Shown here piece after piece: positions 52,376-60,989 of a stretch of 64,000 nt of DNA. The translations under genes were made by a program, and so were the position numbers. The stretch's first letter is position 1, and every line of letters starts with the position of its first letter. Location of the stretch: assembly GCA_020849855.1 (NCBI GenBank), contig JADZFO010000023.1, positions 22,491 to 86,490 of the forward strand. The letters are read 5' to 3'. The stretch comes from a bacterium (GTDB lineage Bacteria; 4484-113; JAFGCY01). The notes under the pieces were generated by a model. It worked only from the letters and a program-made list of their open reading frames with translations. It searched no databases and was not told the DNA's origin.

Positions 52376-52870
52376 ATGACGGTAGATGTGACCAAAGTCA
52401 AAGGCAGGCGCAGGGTCCACTTTGACTCTCCGGAGGCCATTTATGAGGAGGCGCTGCGCCTCAGCCGCGGGCCGCTGCGCCAGCTGGGCAACCTGAACCT
52501 GGCCCAGACCTGCGGGCATCTGGCGATCTGGATGAACCTGAGTATCGATGGCGGCATACCCATGGACCCCCAGCCCTGGCAGAAGTTCATTGCACGCCTC
52601 TTCAAGTCAATGATCCTCAGCCACCCCCTGCCGGCGGGTTACAAACTGCCGCAGCGAGCCCAGCAGATCCTGGTGCCGGAAAGCGACAGGGAGCTGGGGT
52701 CAGCGCTTGAGGAACTGCGCCAGGCAGTCGAACGCCTGCGACTGGAGGAGCGGCGCTGCGACAGTCCAATGCTGGGCCGACTGAGCCGACAGGAGTGGGA
52801 TGCACTGCATTGCCGGCATGCGGAGCTGCACTTCAGCTTCCTGCTGCCGGAAGGGCCGGAAAGCACCTGA
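52376..52870 (+). CDS. DUF1569 family protein (DinB-like fold)
   Basis: The 164-residue protein follows the DUF1569 pattern: RRVHFDSPEAIYEEALRLS, then LNLAQTCGHLAIWMNLSIDG, and the closing SRQEWDALHCRHAELHFSFLLP. The conserved His residues (GHL and HAELH) are those that could bind a metal in a DinB-type four-helix bundle. Its biochemical role is unknown. It is transcribed divergently from the peptidase gene with only 59 nt between start codons, and both starts look leaderless. GTG 52373 is the other possible start. Confidence 0.8.
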   Translation: MTVDVTKVKGRRRVHFDSPEAIYEEALRLSRGPLRQLGNLNLAQTCGHLAIWMNLSIDGGIPMDPQPWQKFIARLFKSMILSHPLPAGYKLPQRAQQILVPESDRELGSALEELRQAVERLRLEERRCDSPMLGRLSRQEWDALHCRHAELHFSFLLPEGPEST

Positions 52871-52901
52871 AAACGGCCTTGCTAAGAAGTTTGAAATCCT
52901 G

Positions 52902-52930
52902 TTGACGCTGGCCCACATCAGCAGTAGTAT
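52902..52930 (+). promoter_or_regulatory. Sigma-70-type promoter of the lipoprotein/cytochrome c operon
   Basis: TTGACG, 17 nt, TAGTAT. It starts 31 nt after the DUF1569 stop and leaves a leader of about 85 nt to the small lipoprotein gene. Confidence 0.75.
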
Positions 52931-53020
52931 TTCCTCTGGGTGGAAACCGTGCGGCTCAATCCGGACGGTTGCCAGGGGCAGGGCAACCTGCCTTATTCTA
53001 TTTAACGTGGAGGAACCTCA

Positions 53021-53191
53021 ATGAACGCGAAGTGGCTGATTGCCCTCGGTCTGCTTGCCATGCTCGTCCTGGCTGGTTGCCCCAGCGGTGGCGACAATGG
53101 TGCCAGCAACGACACCCGCTCGACCATTCAGGTCGGTGAGGGTGGCGGCGGCGATGCCGGCACTACTGAAGAGAGCGGCGGCGGCGAGTAA
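53021..53191 (+). CDS. Small 56-residue lipoprotein
   Basis: A short gene with an excellent ribosome binding site (GGAGG, 7 nt). It encodes a signal peptide (LIALGLLAMLVLAGC lipobox) and only about 37 further residues, Gly/Ser/Asp/Thr-rich and acidic (VGEGGGGDAGTTEESGGGE). It cannot hold a folded domain and may act as a lipid-anchored linker or a partner of the dihaem lipoprotein encoded 47 nt downstream. Both lie behind the promoter at 52902-52930. The family is unknown, but the start, lipobox and operon position make the gene secure. Confidence 0.8.
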   Translation: MNAKWLIALGLLAMLVLAGCPSGGDNGASNDTRSTIQVGEGGGGDAGTTEESGGGE

Positions 53192-53238
53192 TCGCCGACT
53201 CAACCCGACAGATTGACAACAGAGCCTGGAGGTAGCGT

Positions 53239-54231
53239 ATGCGTAGTCTGATGCTTTTCCTGATCTTGGCTGCAATGCTGAGTCTGGCTTCCTGTCCGCA
53301 GGACAAGCAGGCAACAGACGGCGACGCTGCCTCCACGGCTCAAAGTGGAGCGGGCGACGACAAGTCCGTCACGCCTCCGCCTCCTGGCGCAACGAGCATG
53401 AGCCAGGAAGATCTGGTGGCCCGCGGCGATGCCATTTATCACGGCACTGACTACAGCAGTACCGGCCTGACCTGCGCCCATTGTCACGCGGTCTCACCCG
53501 AACAGGAGGCTGAGACCAAGTTCATCGCGCATACCGGCTATGGTGCTGCGACACGCGGGGCCTGGAAGATCACCACACAGGAACAGCTGGATGCCAGGAG
53601 CGGGTATGCCAAGACCCTGGCCGACGCGGCAAATGCCTGCATCAGCGCTCCCTACATGAACCACCCGGAGAAGCTGACAGCGGATGATGCCAAGGCGATT
53701 GAAGCCTATCTGCAGAGTATCAGCAAGCCGGATGCCTGGGACAGCGCAGCCTTCAAGATCGCCCGCACAAAGGACTTGCCGGCTCCTGGGCTGAAGCCGG
53801 ATAAGGAAAACGGCAAGCGCATCTATGAGCAGAGCTGCGAGAAATGCCATGACGCCGGACTGCAGGGCCTGGAAGAGCTGCACGGGGCCAAGGACTGGCT
53901 CAGCCCGCTGCAGATCATGGCCAAGATCCGCAAGGTAGACAACTGGTACGAAGGATACGAAGGCAAGAGCTATGCCGCTGCTGCTGACAGCAAACTGCTG
54001 TCATTCCTCGGGAGCCTGGCCGGCAGTCCGGCCATGGCCCAGGAGAACCCCTGCGGCGAGAACCCCTGTGCGGCCAATCCCTGCGTAGAAGGTGGCTCTT
54101 CTGAGGCCGGACATGCTGAAGGCAAGGAAGAGGTAATCTTCCCGAAAGACTCTATGCCCTTCTACGGAACCGATATCCTGACAGATCAGGAAGTCGTGGA
54201 TGTGGCCTTCTTCGTAGCGGAAGAGGTCTAG
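53239..54231 (+). CDS. Dihaem c-type cytochrome lipoprotein
   Basis: The 330-residue protein has a lipobox (LASC, residue 19) and two haem-binding sites, C79-A-H-C82-H83 and C200-E-K-C203-H204. Each lies in a cytochrome c domain of about 110 residues. The haems should be attached by the ResB/CcsA system encoded at 5.1-7.9 kb. Between the second haem domain and the C-terminus is an unusual insert, ENPCGENPCAANPCVEGG, with three NPC triplets. The protein probably carries electrons at the outer face of a membrane; the partner oxidoreductase is not in the window. GGAGG lies before the ATG. Confidence 0.9.
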   Translation: MRSLMLFLILAAMLSLASCPQDKQATDGDAASTAQSGAGDDKSVTPPPPGATSMSQEDLVARGDAIYHGTDYSSTGLTCAHCHAVSPEQEAETKFIAHTGYGAATRGAWKITTQEQLDARSGYAKTLADAANACISAPYMNHPEKLTADDAKAIEAYLQSISKPDAWDSAAFKIARTKDLPAPGLKPDKENGKRIYEQSCEKCHDAGLQGLEELHGAKDWLSPLQIMAKIRKVDNWYEGYEGKSYAAAADSKLLSFLGSLAGSPAMAQENPCGENPCAANPCVEGGSSEAGHAEGKEEVIFPKDSMPFYGTDILTDQEVVDVAFFVAEEV

Positions 54232-54267
54232 GCTCTGTCTGCCCCTTGTCCAGCGCACCAGCTGAAG

Positions 54268-55119
54268 TTATGGCTGTGGCAGGTCCGCGGCTGAACTCGC
54301 CGCACTTTCCTCAGCCCTCTCATCCTCAGAGCGCCCCGCCGCTTCACGCAGGAAGCTGACAGCCCGGCGGCCGTCATCGTTGTGCGGTTGCAGTAGCAGG
54401 GCGTCGACCTCCAGGACCAGCAGGCTTAGCAGAATCAGGCCGATCGCCCCCTTGGCCGAGGTGCCTAGCACAAAGATGTTGAGCTGCGGGACAACACGAG
54501 CCAGGATACCCAGCGCGGCATCAACCAGCAGCAGGAACAGGACCAGCGGCATGCTGATCTGCAGCCCCAGCATCAGCAGAGAAGTAATTGACTCCAGAAC
54601 CAGCGCGTACTCTGCCGTGCCGGCTTCCAGCACCAGACCGCCTGGCGGCGCGAGTTCGAGTGAACGCTGCCACAGTCGCAGCACATCAAAATGCAGATTC
54701 AACTCCAGGAAGGCCAGGGTGGCGCAGGCAAAGAGAAAGTCACCGACGATGCTGACCTGCTGCTGGCTTTGCGGATCCAGGACGTTGACGATTGAGAGGC
54801 CCATCTGATAACCGGCAAGGCTGCCTGCGAACTGGAATGCGAGCAGAACAAGGCTCAGGATGGTCCCCAGCACCAGCCCGGTCAGAATCTCGTTGATACC
54901 GGCCAGTATGAAGTCGCCGGGTTGCAGAATGGCGATGCTCTTGCCCGGGGCCCAGGCGCTGTATGCGATGACCGCCATAAGGAAGGCCAGGTAGATCCTG
55001 AACTGCTGTGGCACAAAGCGGGCGGAGAAGATGGGCGCGGTGAGCAGGAAGGCTATGGCGCGCAGCGCAAAGAGCAGCCAGAGCTGCAGGGGACCCTGCG
55101 CAAGTTCCCAGATCGCCAC
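54268..55119 (-). CDS. fliR: Flagellar export gate protein FliR
   Basis: FliR forms the export gate channel with FliP and FliQ. The 283-residue protein has six or so hydrophobic segments and the conserved FQFAGSLAGYQMGLSIVNVLDP stretch near residue 100, typical of FliR. It carries an acidic, Ala/Ser-rich C-terminal tail of about 45 residues (RSEDERAEESAASSAA) that is not usual. It stands alone, 40 kb from flhA, without fliP, fliQ or flhB. The start is a GTG with no Shine-Dalgarno sequence; TAGACT ends exactly 6 nt upstream. Confidence 0.93.
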   Translation of the reverse strand: MAIWELAQGPLQLWLLFALRAIAFLLTAPIFSARFVPQQFRIYLAFLMAVIAYSAWAPGKSIAILQPGDFILAGINEILTGLVLGTILSLVLLAFQFAGSLAGYQMGLSIVNVLDPQSQQQVSIVGDFLFACATLAFLELNLHFDVLRLWQRSLELAPPGGLVLEAGTAEYALVLESITSLLMLGLQISMPLVLFLLLVDAALGILARVVPQLNIFVLGTSAKGAIGLILLSLLVLEVDALLLQPHNDDGRRAVSFLREAAGRSEDERAEESAASSAADLPQP

Positions 55120-55125
55120 TTAGCC

Positions 55126-55131
55126 AGTCTA
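55126..55131 (-). promoter_or_regulatory. -10 element placed for a leaderless start of fliR
   Basis: On the minus strand TAGACT, 6 nt, GTG (55119). Confidence 0.4.
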
Positions 55132-55191
55132 GCGCCAGCCACGGGGCTCGGCATAGCAGTGCAAAGTTAAATTAACCTTGCGGGATCAGGG

Positions 55192-57999
55192 CTAAAGAGT
55201 CGATCCGAAGAAATAGCCCACTGCGGCGCTGTCCAGTTCAGTGATGACGCCGTCAAGGTCAGAGTCGAAGAAGGGCACATAGCCCGGATCCTGGCTGCTC
55301 AGTCCGACCTTGCCCTGATACGCATCCAGATCAGCCTGGGTCACCTGGCCGTCGGCGGTTGTATCGCCAAGCTGATTAAAGATGTAGACCGGGATTACCA
55401 GTTCTGGGCCGGGCACGTTGGCGCTGTCGTAGTAGCGCACCACGAGGTTAGCCAGCTGGTTATGCAGGTCGGGATTGGGACTGGGCAGCGAGAGCAGGCC
55501 GGAGAAGGGGGCATCACTGACATCCAGAACTTCGTCGTATGGATCGCTCACTCCAAGAGGGGCGAAGTCGAGGATGTAACTGACGGATTCCACGTTGACC
55601 GGTTGACTGACGCTGAGGTCAAAGTCCATGTGGTCGGGGACACTGCCGTAGACATCGTAAGGAGTCAGGTTGACACCGCTGATAGTTGCGACATCTTCAT
55701 TGAAGTCACTGGCGATGGTGACCTTGTCCAGCCAGAAACCGGAGTCACCAGGACTTTCGCCGGGTGTTGAACCATTGCTGACCAGCACAAAGGCCAGGTA
55801 CAGACTTTGCCCGTCGAAGTCGGACAAGTCGATCTCGCGGCGCGTCCAGCCAAAATTCGAGCCGGTCAGGAATGCCGGGCCAGCCTGACCGTTAAAACTC
55901 AGGGGGACCCAGGCCAGCCCATCCAGGCTGCCGAGGATGTAGGTCCTGTCAAGCCCGATTCCGCCGTCTTCCAGATTGTGCTGCTCATAGAAGACCATGC
56001 TCGAGTTACTGATGCCTGCCAGGCTGATGCGCCGGCTGATCAGACAATCAGCCTCATAGGCGCCATAGCTGAGGGTGGGAGTACCGCAGAAGCTGTTGAA
56101 ACTGCCCTCAAAGGGCGCCTGCGAGACATAGCGCCACTGCCCCGTGCCGTTGGCGGCAAGCTTCTGGGCATCCCAGTCGCTGGAGGGCAGAAGGATCAGC
56201 TGGTTCAGCAAAGCGTCGGAGTAACCGCGCTTGGCGTCCAGGCTGGCAAAGCTGTACACGGGCCCCTCAAAGGACTCCTGCACGGGGTATGTGGCGTTCA
56301 GGTTGTCGACGACAATCTCCATGTGCAGGCTGCTCTGGTTTTCAGCGCGGTAGGCGATGAAGTCCAGCGCAACCTGGCCAAAGGAGACTGCACTGCTGTC
56401 ATAACTGAAGTCATAGGGAGCGGAATTGATGGTCTGAACCAGTGCTCCGTTCGCATACAACTCGACTTTATCCGGCTTGCCAATAATGGTCGGAGTCAGA
56501 GGGACGGTGCCGCTCTGGACCAGACCGGAAAGCTGCGGCGCCTGAACCTCGACATCAGACACCAGTTCGATGGCCGCAGCCAGGTTCAGACGACCAATAG
56601 GGTTGGTCAGACTGAAGCCGGTCGTCGGTACTGTTGTCGAGAGCAGGACTTCGCGCAGCTGATCAGGAGTCAGCGAAGGGTCGGCACTGAGCAGAAGTCC
56701 AGCGGAGGCCGCCACAATCGGAGCAGCGAAACTGGTGCCGGCTTCAAATGCGTAGTCAGCGTCATTTGACACACCGCAGCTCTTCATTACCTCGCCGGGC
56801 GCTGCGATATCAACGTAGTCGCCAAAGTTGCTGAACACTGCTCTGAAGTCAATTGGATCGGTCGCTCCAACACAAAAGCTGTCAGGATAGGCACCTGGGT
56901 AATCCGGATTACTCGTGTTGTCATTGCCCGCTGCACAAACAAAGAGAACATCATTGTCAATGCAGTAGTTGACCAGATCCTCCAGGTTTGGCGTCGGACT
57001 TGTACCGCCCCAGCTGAGGTTGACGATTTCTGCACCGAGATCCACAGCCAGTGTCACACCCTGATTCATCCGGAAGTCTGCCGTGACTCCACCGTTTGCA
57101 ATCTTGATTGGTATCACCTGGCAGTTGTGCGCTACACCGGCAATTGTCCTGCCATTGTCAGTATGTGCGGCAACCAGGCCCGCGATGAAGGTGCCGTGAC
57201 CATTCGTGTCTTCGACAGTGTTGTCATTATTGCGGACATCCAGGTTTTCACCAGGGAAACTGACCTCGGGATTCAGGACATTGCTGCCAACAAACTCTTC
57301 ATGGGATAGACGCACACCACTGTCTACAACAGCAATCTGCACTGCCGCGGAGCCACGACTTATATCCCATGCCGCTTCGCAGCCAATCCGCTTCAGGCCC
57401 CACTGGCCCGCGCCAGTACCGTTGGCGTTGCTGTTGATGAAGTCGGGGTCATTGGGTGTATAGGCCGCCCGCATCAGACGGCTGTATGTCACATAGCGGA
57501 CCTGTGCGCTGTAGCGCTTGCGCATATCGCTGATCACTGCATCGCCATCCTGGCCGGGCTGCAGGCTGAAGCCGGCAAGGGTCATGCCGTCTACATAGAT
57601 CTGGGCTTCTATGCCAAGTCCATAGCGACTCGCTATGCTGTCGGTGATCGCCTCATAGCCTGGCAGCTTGCGCAGGCGAGGGTAAGGCTGATCTGCAGCG
57701 CACGCGCCGGGGCTGCTTAGCTGCATCTGAAGGTCCTGGCTCAGTCGCGCGCCTTCGAAGTAGGTCACCGTAAGCAGTGTCGGATCGTAGTCTACACCTG
57801 CCTCGCCCGGGTCCTGCAGGATGGCCTGCCAGGCCGCGTCCAGCTCGGCGCGGGGTGTCGAGACCTCAACGTGCGCCGGCAGGCCTGAAGCCTGCGAGAA
57901 CGCTTCGTTTTCGTCCGGCCTGGGCTGAGACTGTGGCGCACAGGCGGCAATAAGTGCCGTCAAACTCAGGCCTGCAATAAGTGGGAGGTGGTTCTTCAA
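55192..57999 (-). CDS. Subtilisin-like serine peptidase lipoprotein with dockerin-like C-terminus
   Basis: The 935-residue protein has a signal peptide with lipobox LIAAC. A propeptide-like region reaches residue 180. The S8 catalytic domain has D226 (VVDSGVRLSH), H268 (NGHGTFIAGL), oxyanion N359 (CAAGND) and S423 (GTSFAAP). The 350 residues that follow are beta-sandwich-like, and the end has two calcium-loop motifs (GDTTADGQVTQADLDAY and DSDLDGVITELDSA) as in dockerin repeats. The start is TTG 57999 with GGAG 8 nt upstream. It is a likely secreted, surface-attached peptidase. Base composition is less GC-rich than average, which may point to transfer. Confidence 0.92.
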   Translation of the reverse strand: MKNHLPLIAGLSLTALIAACAPQSQPRPDENEAFSQASGLPAHVEVSTPRAELDAAWQAILQDPGEAGVDYDPTLLTVTYFEGARLSQDLQMQLSSPGACAADQPYPRLRKLPGYEAITDSIASRYGLGIEAQIYVDGMTLAGFSLQPGQDGDAVISDMRKRYSAQVRYVTYSRLMRAAYTPNDPDFINSNANGTGAGQWGLKRIGCEAAWDISRGSAAVQIAVVDSGVRLSHEEFVGSNVLNPEVSFPGENLDVRNNDNTVEDTNGHGTFIAGLVAAHTDNGRTIAGVAHNCQVIPIKIANGGVTADFRMNQGVTLAVDLGAEIVNLSWGGTSPTPNLEDLVNYCIDNDVLFVCAAGNDNTSNPDYPGAYPDSFCVGATDPIDFRAVFSNFGDYVDIAAPGEVMKSCGVSNDADYAFEAGTSFAAPIVAASAGLLLSADPSLTPDQLREVLLSTTVPTTGFSLTNPIGRLNLAAAIELVSDVEVQAPQLSGLVQSGTVPLTPTIIGKPDKVELYANGALVQTINSAPYDFSYDSSAVSFGQVALDFIAYRAENQSSLHMEIVVDNLNATYPVQESFEGPVYSFASLDAKRGYSDALLNQLILLPSSDWDAQKLAANGTGQWRYVSQAPFEGSFNSFCGTPTLSYGAYEADCLISRRISLAGISNSSMVFYEQHNLEDGGIGLDRTYILGSLDGLAWVPLSFNGQAGPAFLTGSNFGWTRREIDLSDFDGQSLYLAFVLVSNGSTPGESPGDSGFWLDKVTIASDFNEDVATISGVNLTPYDVYGSVPDHMDFDLSVSQPVNVESVSYILDFAPLGVSDPYDEVLDVSDAPFSGLLSLPSPNPDLHNQLANLVVRYYDSANVPGPELVIPVYIFNQLGDTTADGQVTQADLDAYQGKVGLSSQDPGYVPFFDSDLDGVITELDSAAVGYFFGSTL

Positions 58000-58131
58000 G
58001 CTGGTCTCCGGTTGGAGCTTAGACGTCTATTTATATCTCATGAAGCCATTCCTGACTTCAATCCGAGGGCAAAACTGAGTGGTCACGTCATTTATCGGTC
58101 GATGTGTCTGAGATTCTCAGAAGCGACCGGA

Positions 58132-58407
58132 CTATGGTCGCCGGCTAGTGTCAATCTGGCTCAAGCGACTGTTCAGGGCGCGAAGGATCTCATTGCGCGA
58201 GGGAACCCAGCCATTGCTGATGAACGAGCCGTCAATTGAGATCGCTGGCGGGTTGTCTACGCCGTTCATAGTCAGCATGGAAGGATCAGTGATCATCTGC
58301 ACACTGGCATCAATGCGCATTTCACCGACCAAGGCCCGGATCTGAGACATGGCAGCCTGGGCGGAGCCTTCTCCTTCCCGGCCATAAATGAGGATACGAA
58401 TGGGCAT
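58132..58407 (-). CDS. Thioredoxin-fold protein lacking the CxxC motif
   Basis: The 91-residue protein matches the small redox-active disulfide / thioredoxin_3 type: a first strand (IRILIYG), a helix, VQMITDPSMLTMNGVDNPPAISIDG with the cis-Pro-like PPAI, and VPSRNEILRAL. The position that normally reads CPKC is EGEG, and the whole protein has no cysteine. It can therefore not act as a thiol oxidoreductase and may bind a ligand or protein. It lies 42 nt downstream of the prepilin gene on the same strand. A GCGACC / GGTCGC hairpin (58123-58141) covers its stop codon and may end the transcript. Confidence 0.72.
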   Translation of the reverse strand: MPIRILIYGREGEGSAQAAMSQIRALVGEMRIDASVQMITDPSMLTMNGVDNPPAISIDGSFISNGWVPSRNEILRALNSRLSQIDTSRRP

Positions 58408-58449
58408 GCAGACTCCTGATGAGGCTTTAGCTGACTGGTTAACGGGCCC

Positions 58450-59679
58450 TTACTCGCGGCCTGGTGTGAGGAGAATGATAAGGCCGTCGCGGATACCGTT
58501 CGGGTTGCCATAGCTGAGCTGTTCTCCGTCGTCAGTCGCGGGTCCGTAAGGTGAACCCCACAGTGGGCCGATATGGCTGCGGTTAACACCGCGTGTCCAG
58601 GCGGGCAGGCCGCGCAGCTCATAGGCCGCGGCTTCACCCGGGTCGCTTGCTGGCGGCGGTGGCGGGATGTACGGGCCAAGGCCACCGTTTGACGGTCTGA
58701 ACACACCGGGGTTGATTCGCGGACGCTTATAGGCCCGCATCTTGAACATCACCAGGGGCTCTTCGCCCAGAATGTCCATGCCCTTGGTGCGGCTGCCGCC
58801 CCATGCGCTGAGCATGTAGTCGGTAATGGCAACCGGATACACGGCAGCGTCGGACTCATGGACGCTGACAGTGCCGTCTTCGGTCTCTTCCCTGCGGTTG
58901 ATGGTGTATTGGCCTTTGCTCTTCTCAGCCCTGCTGCTGGGCAGAACATCGCCCATGCTCTTGTACATGAAGCTGCCTGCAAGGTAGGGCCGGGCACGGT
59001 TGCCGGGCCAGACATCAAAGAAGTTGAACTGGACATTCGCCCAGGTCGGCCAGACCTTCACTTCGCGGGTTTGAGGATCGACGCGGGTCCAGGTCAACCA
59101 GCGGGAGTCGCAGAGCACCTGACCCATGGTGGAACCATATGCACCGAAACGAGTGCCCATCTGCTGGCCGTCGCTGAGGCTGGAACGCAGCGGGTCACCA
59201 ATGGCGCGCTGCATTGTGTGGACAGCGCGGCCCTCACGTACGAAGGGGTTGCGCGGGTAGCTGTCGACATAACCGCCGCGCAGCAGCGGGTCGGAGCACT
59301 GGTCGGGTGCTATCTCGAAGACTTCGGCGTTCAGCTTGCCCGATCCGCCGATCGAGTAATTCATGTATTCGTTGTCGCCGCCGATCAGATACTGGGGGTA
59401 GCTGCCCTGGTTGTCCACGGCGGAGCGCTCAATGGCGATCTGGATGGCGTGCAGTGCCGATTTGCTTTCGGCTTCCTTGGCCTTGTCCTTGAGCTTGACG
59501 TAGTTCGGAAGGGCAATCGCAGCAAGGACAGCAACAATGAGCAGCACAACCGCCAGCTCAATGAGCGTAAATCCCTGCCGGACCCCCGAAACAACAGACA
59601 GCCTTACAGCCGTTTTCCGGCCGTTCGCCGTCCTCCTAACTCCAGGGGCCAGGTCCCGTTTGCAACGAGCCCTGTGCAC
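58450..59679 (-). CDS. Type IV prepilin / type II secretion pseudopilin-like protein
   Basis: The 409-residue protein has a class III signal: a basic leader, then G-FTLIELAVVLLIVAVLAAIALPNYVKLKD, where prepilin peptidase would cut after Gly and methylate Phe; Glu at +5 is present. The 35-residue leader is long; the GTG at 59679 follows AGGGG. The first part of the mature domain resembles GspG pseudopilins (KSALHAIQIAIERSAVDNQGSYP). The remaining 270 residues are an extra, uncharacterised extension with a Pro-rich patch (PYIPPPPPAS). No other pilus genes are nearby. Confidence 0.88.
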   Translation of the reverse strand: MHRARCKRDLAPGVRRTANGRKTAVRLSVVSGVRQGFTLIELAVVLLIVAVLAAIALPNYVKLKDKAKEAESKSALHAIQIAIERSAVDNQGSYPQYLIGGDNEYMNYSIGGSGKLNAEVFEIAPDQCSDPLLRGGYVDSYPRNPFVREGRAVHTMQRAIGDPLRSSLSDGQQMGTRFGAYGSTMGQVLCDSRWLTWTRVDPQTREVKVWPTWANVQFNFFDVWPGNRARPYLAGSFMYKSMGDVLPSSRAEKSKGQYTINRREETEDGTVSVHESDAAVYPVAITDYMLSAWGGSRTKGMDILGEEPLVMFKMRAYKRPRINPGVFRPSNGGLGPYIPPPPPASDPGEAAAYELRGLPAWTRGVNRSHIGPLWGSPYGPATDDGEQLSYGNPNGIRDGLIILLTPGRE

Positions 59680-59801
59680 GTATACCCCTCTTTTCAGCCT
59701 GAATCATGAGGACCAAACTGCGTCCGTCCTCAACAAAATTATACCGGGACGGGCCTGATTAGGTGGCATCCAAAGGCCTTTTGGCGATAAATTTGCACAT
59801 T

Positions 59802-60953
59802 TCAAGCCTGTTTTGCCCCGGATTCGGGCTTTGCAGGCGCTGCCGGAGGGCTCAGGGGCTTCTCCGGGGCTGAGGAAGAGCCCAGCTTCGAAACTATCAG
59901 ACTGGGTGAATAGCTGAAGCGACCACCCGGTGCAGGGCCCGTAAGAGGCGCACTGCCCGGCCCGGTCTGGAGCTGAAGTGTGCCTGGCGAGACCGAAGAC
60001 GCCGTCACATTAATTGCCGCCGGGGCGACCGGGCCGCTGGCGTCTGACGCGCTGGCAGCGTTTGCCGCTGACATCCCAAGAGATATCGGGCCGCTGGGCC
60101 TGCTGAGCGCGGAAGTCGGGTTGGCAGGCCGGACGGCCGGAGCCGCGGACTGGTCATGGCTGGAGCCAGCCTGAACCGCGGCGAAGGCAGTGTGCACACC
60201 ACTTGAACTCGAGTAGCCTGCGGGCTGCCCTGACACAGGGCTGCTGGCAGCTGCGCCGCCAGCCTCAGAAGCGGCAGCACGCGCTCCTGCCGCTTCAGCC
60301 TGGCTGGCGCTGCGGCGTTTGCGCAGCTTGCTGGCGGTTCTCGCCGGCTGCGTGGATTCTGCGGCCGGCTTAAGGTCATCAATGCTGGCCATGATGGTTG
60401 CAACATCCTGCGCAGCAGGCCCGGCGCTGTTCTCCGGCAGCAGCCCGGCCAGCACCTGTTCTGCTTCCATACGGTCGCGCTGCTCTTCAATGCTGCTGCG
60501 GGTCATCTCGACTGACAGCTCCGCGGCCGCAGAGGGCTCTTCCATTTCATCTTCTGCATCAGGCTCTATCTCAGGCAATTCCCTCATATCAGCAGTTTCG
60601 CGGCGGACATGACTGACCTGCCGTGACTGCTCGGCCTGCCGGTCGAGCTGCATTTGAACCTGCGCCTGCAGGGAGTCGCGGCTGGCGCTGGTGGAGCGCC
60701 TCAGCAACTCGACGGCTGGCAGCAGCGCCAGCCAGGCGGCCCCGGCGGCAAAGAAGCCGGCGGCCCCGACTCCCGCGCCACTGGAGATCAGACCCAGCGC
60801 CACCGTGATGCAGATCACAAAGCAGAAGATGCCGATGCCCAGCAGAAACTGCAGCGACAGCGGGCGCAGTCCCTCCATCTGCATGAAGTTGCTGCGGCGC
60901 CGCATCCCAGCGCCTGCGATGCCCAGAAGAACAAACCATCCCCAGAACCACAC
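59802..60953 (-). CDS. Membrane protein with coiled coil and Ala/Ser/Pro-rich tail
   Basis: I do not recognise this 383-residue protein. Its N-terminus has three hydrophobic segments (FWGWFVLLGIAGAG, LLGIGIFCFVICITVALGLI, AAGFFAAGAAWLALLPAVELL). A likely coiled coil follows (SLQAQVQMQLDRQAEQSRQV), then an acidic patch and about 200 residues of low-complexity Ala/Ser/Pro/Gly sequence. The frame is open to 61601, but that part is antisense to pdxT. I take GTG 60953, because TACGAT ends exactly 6 nt before it. The proposed start lies 36 nt from the divergent pdxT start. Confidence 0.55.
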   Translation of the reverse strand: MWFWGWFVLLGIAGAGMRRRSNFMQMEGLRPLSLQFLLGIGIFCFVICITVALGLISSGAGVGAAGFFAAGAAWLALLPAVELLRRSTSASRDSLQAQVQMQLDRQAEQSRQVSHVRRETADMRELPEIEPDAEDEMEEPSAAAELSVEMTRSSIEEQRDRMEAEQVLAGLLPENSAGPAAQDVATIMASIDDLKPAAESTQPARTASKLRKRRSASQAEAAGARAAASEAGGAAASSPVSGQPAGYSSSSGVHTAFAAVQAGSSHDQSAAPAVRPANPTSALSRPSGPISLGMSAANAASASDASGPVAPAAINVTASSVSPGTLQLQTGPGSAPLTGPAPGGRFSYSPSLIVSKLGSSSAPEKPLSPPAAPAKPESGAKQA

Positions 60954-60959
60954 ATGCTT

Positions 60960-60981
60960 ATCGTACCGCAGCGGGTACAAT
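60960..60981. promoter_or_regulatory. Divergent pair of leaderless -10 elements
   Basis: On the minus strand TACGAT (60965-60960) lies 6 nt before GTG 60953. On the plus strand TACAAT (60976-60981) lies 8 nt before GTG 60990. Only 36 nt separate the two start codons, so the polymerase footprints overlap and the two genes cannot be initiated at once. Confidence 0.5.
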
Positions 60982-60989
60982 CCCGCGCC

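Noticed and set aside
58079-58105. Sigma-28-like ACCGATAA upstream of the subtilase gene
   Set aside because: The -10 matches 7 of 8 positions, but there is no TNAAG-type -35 at N11.
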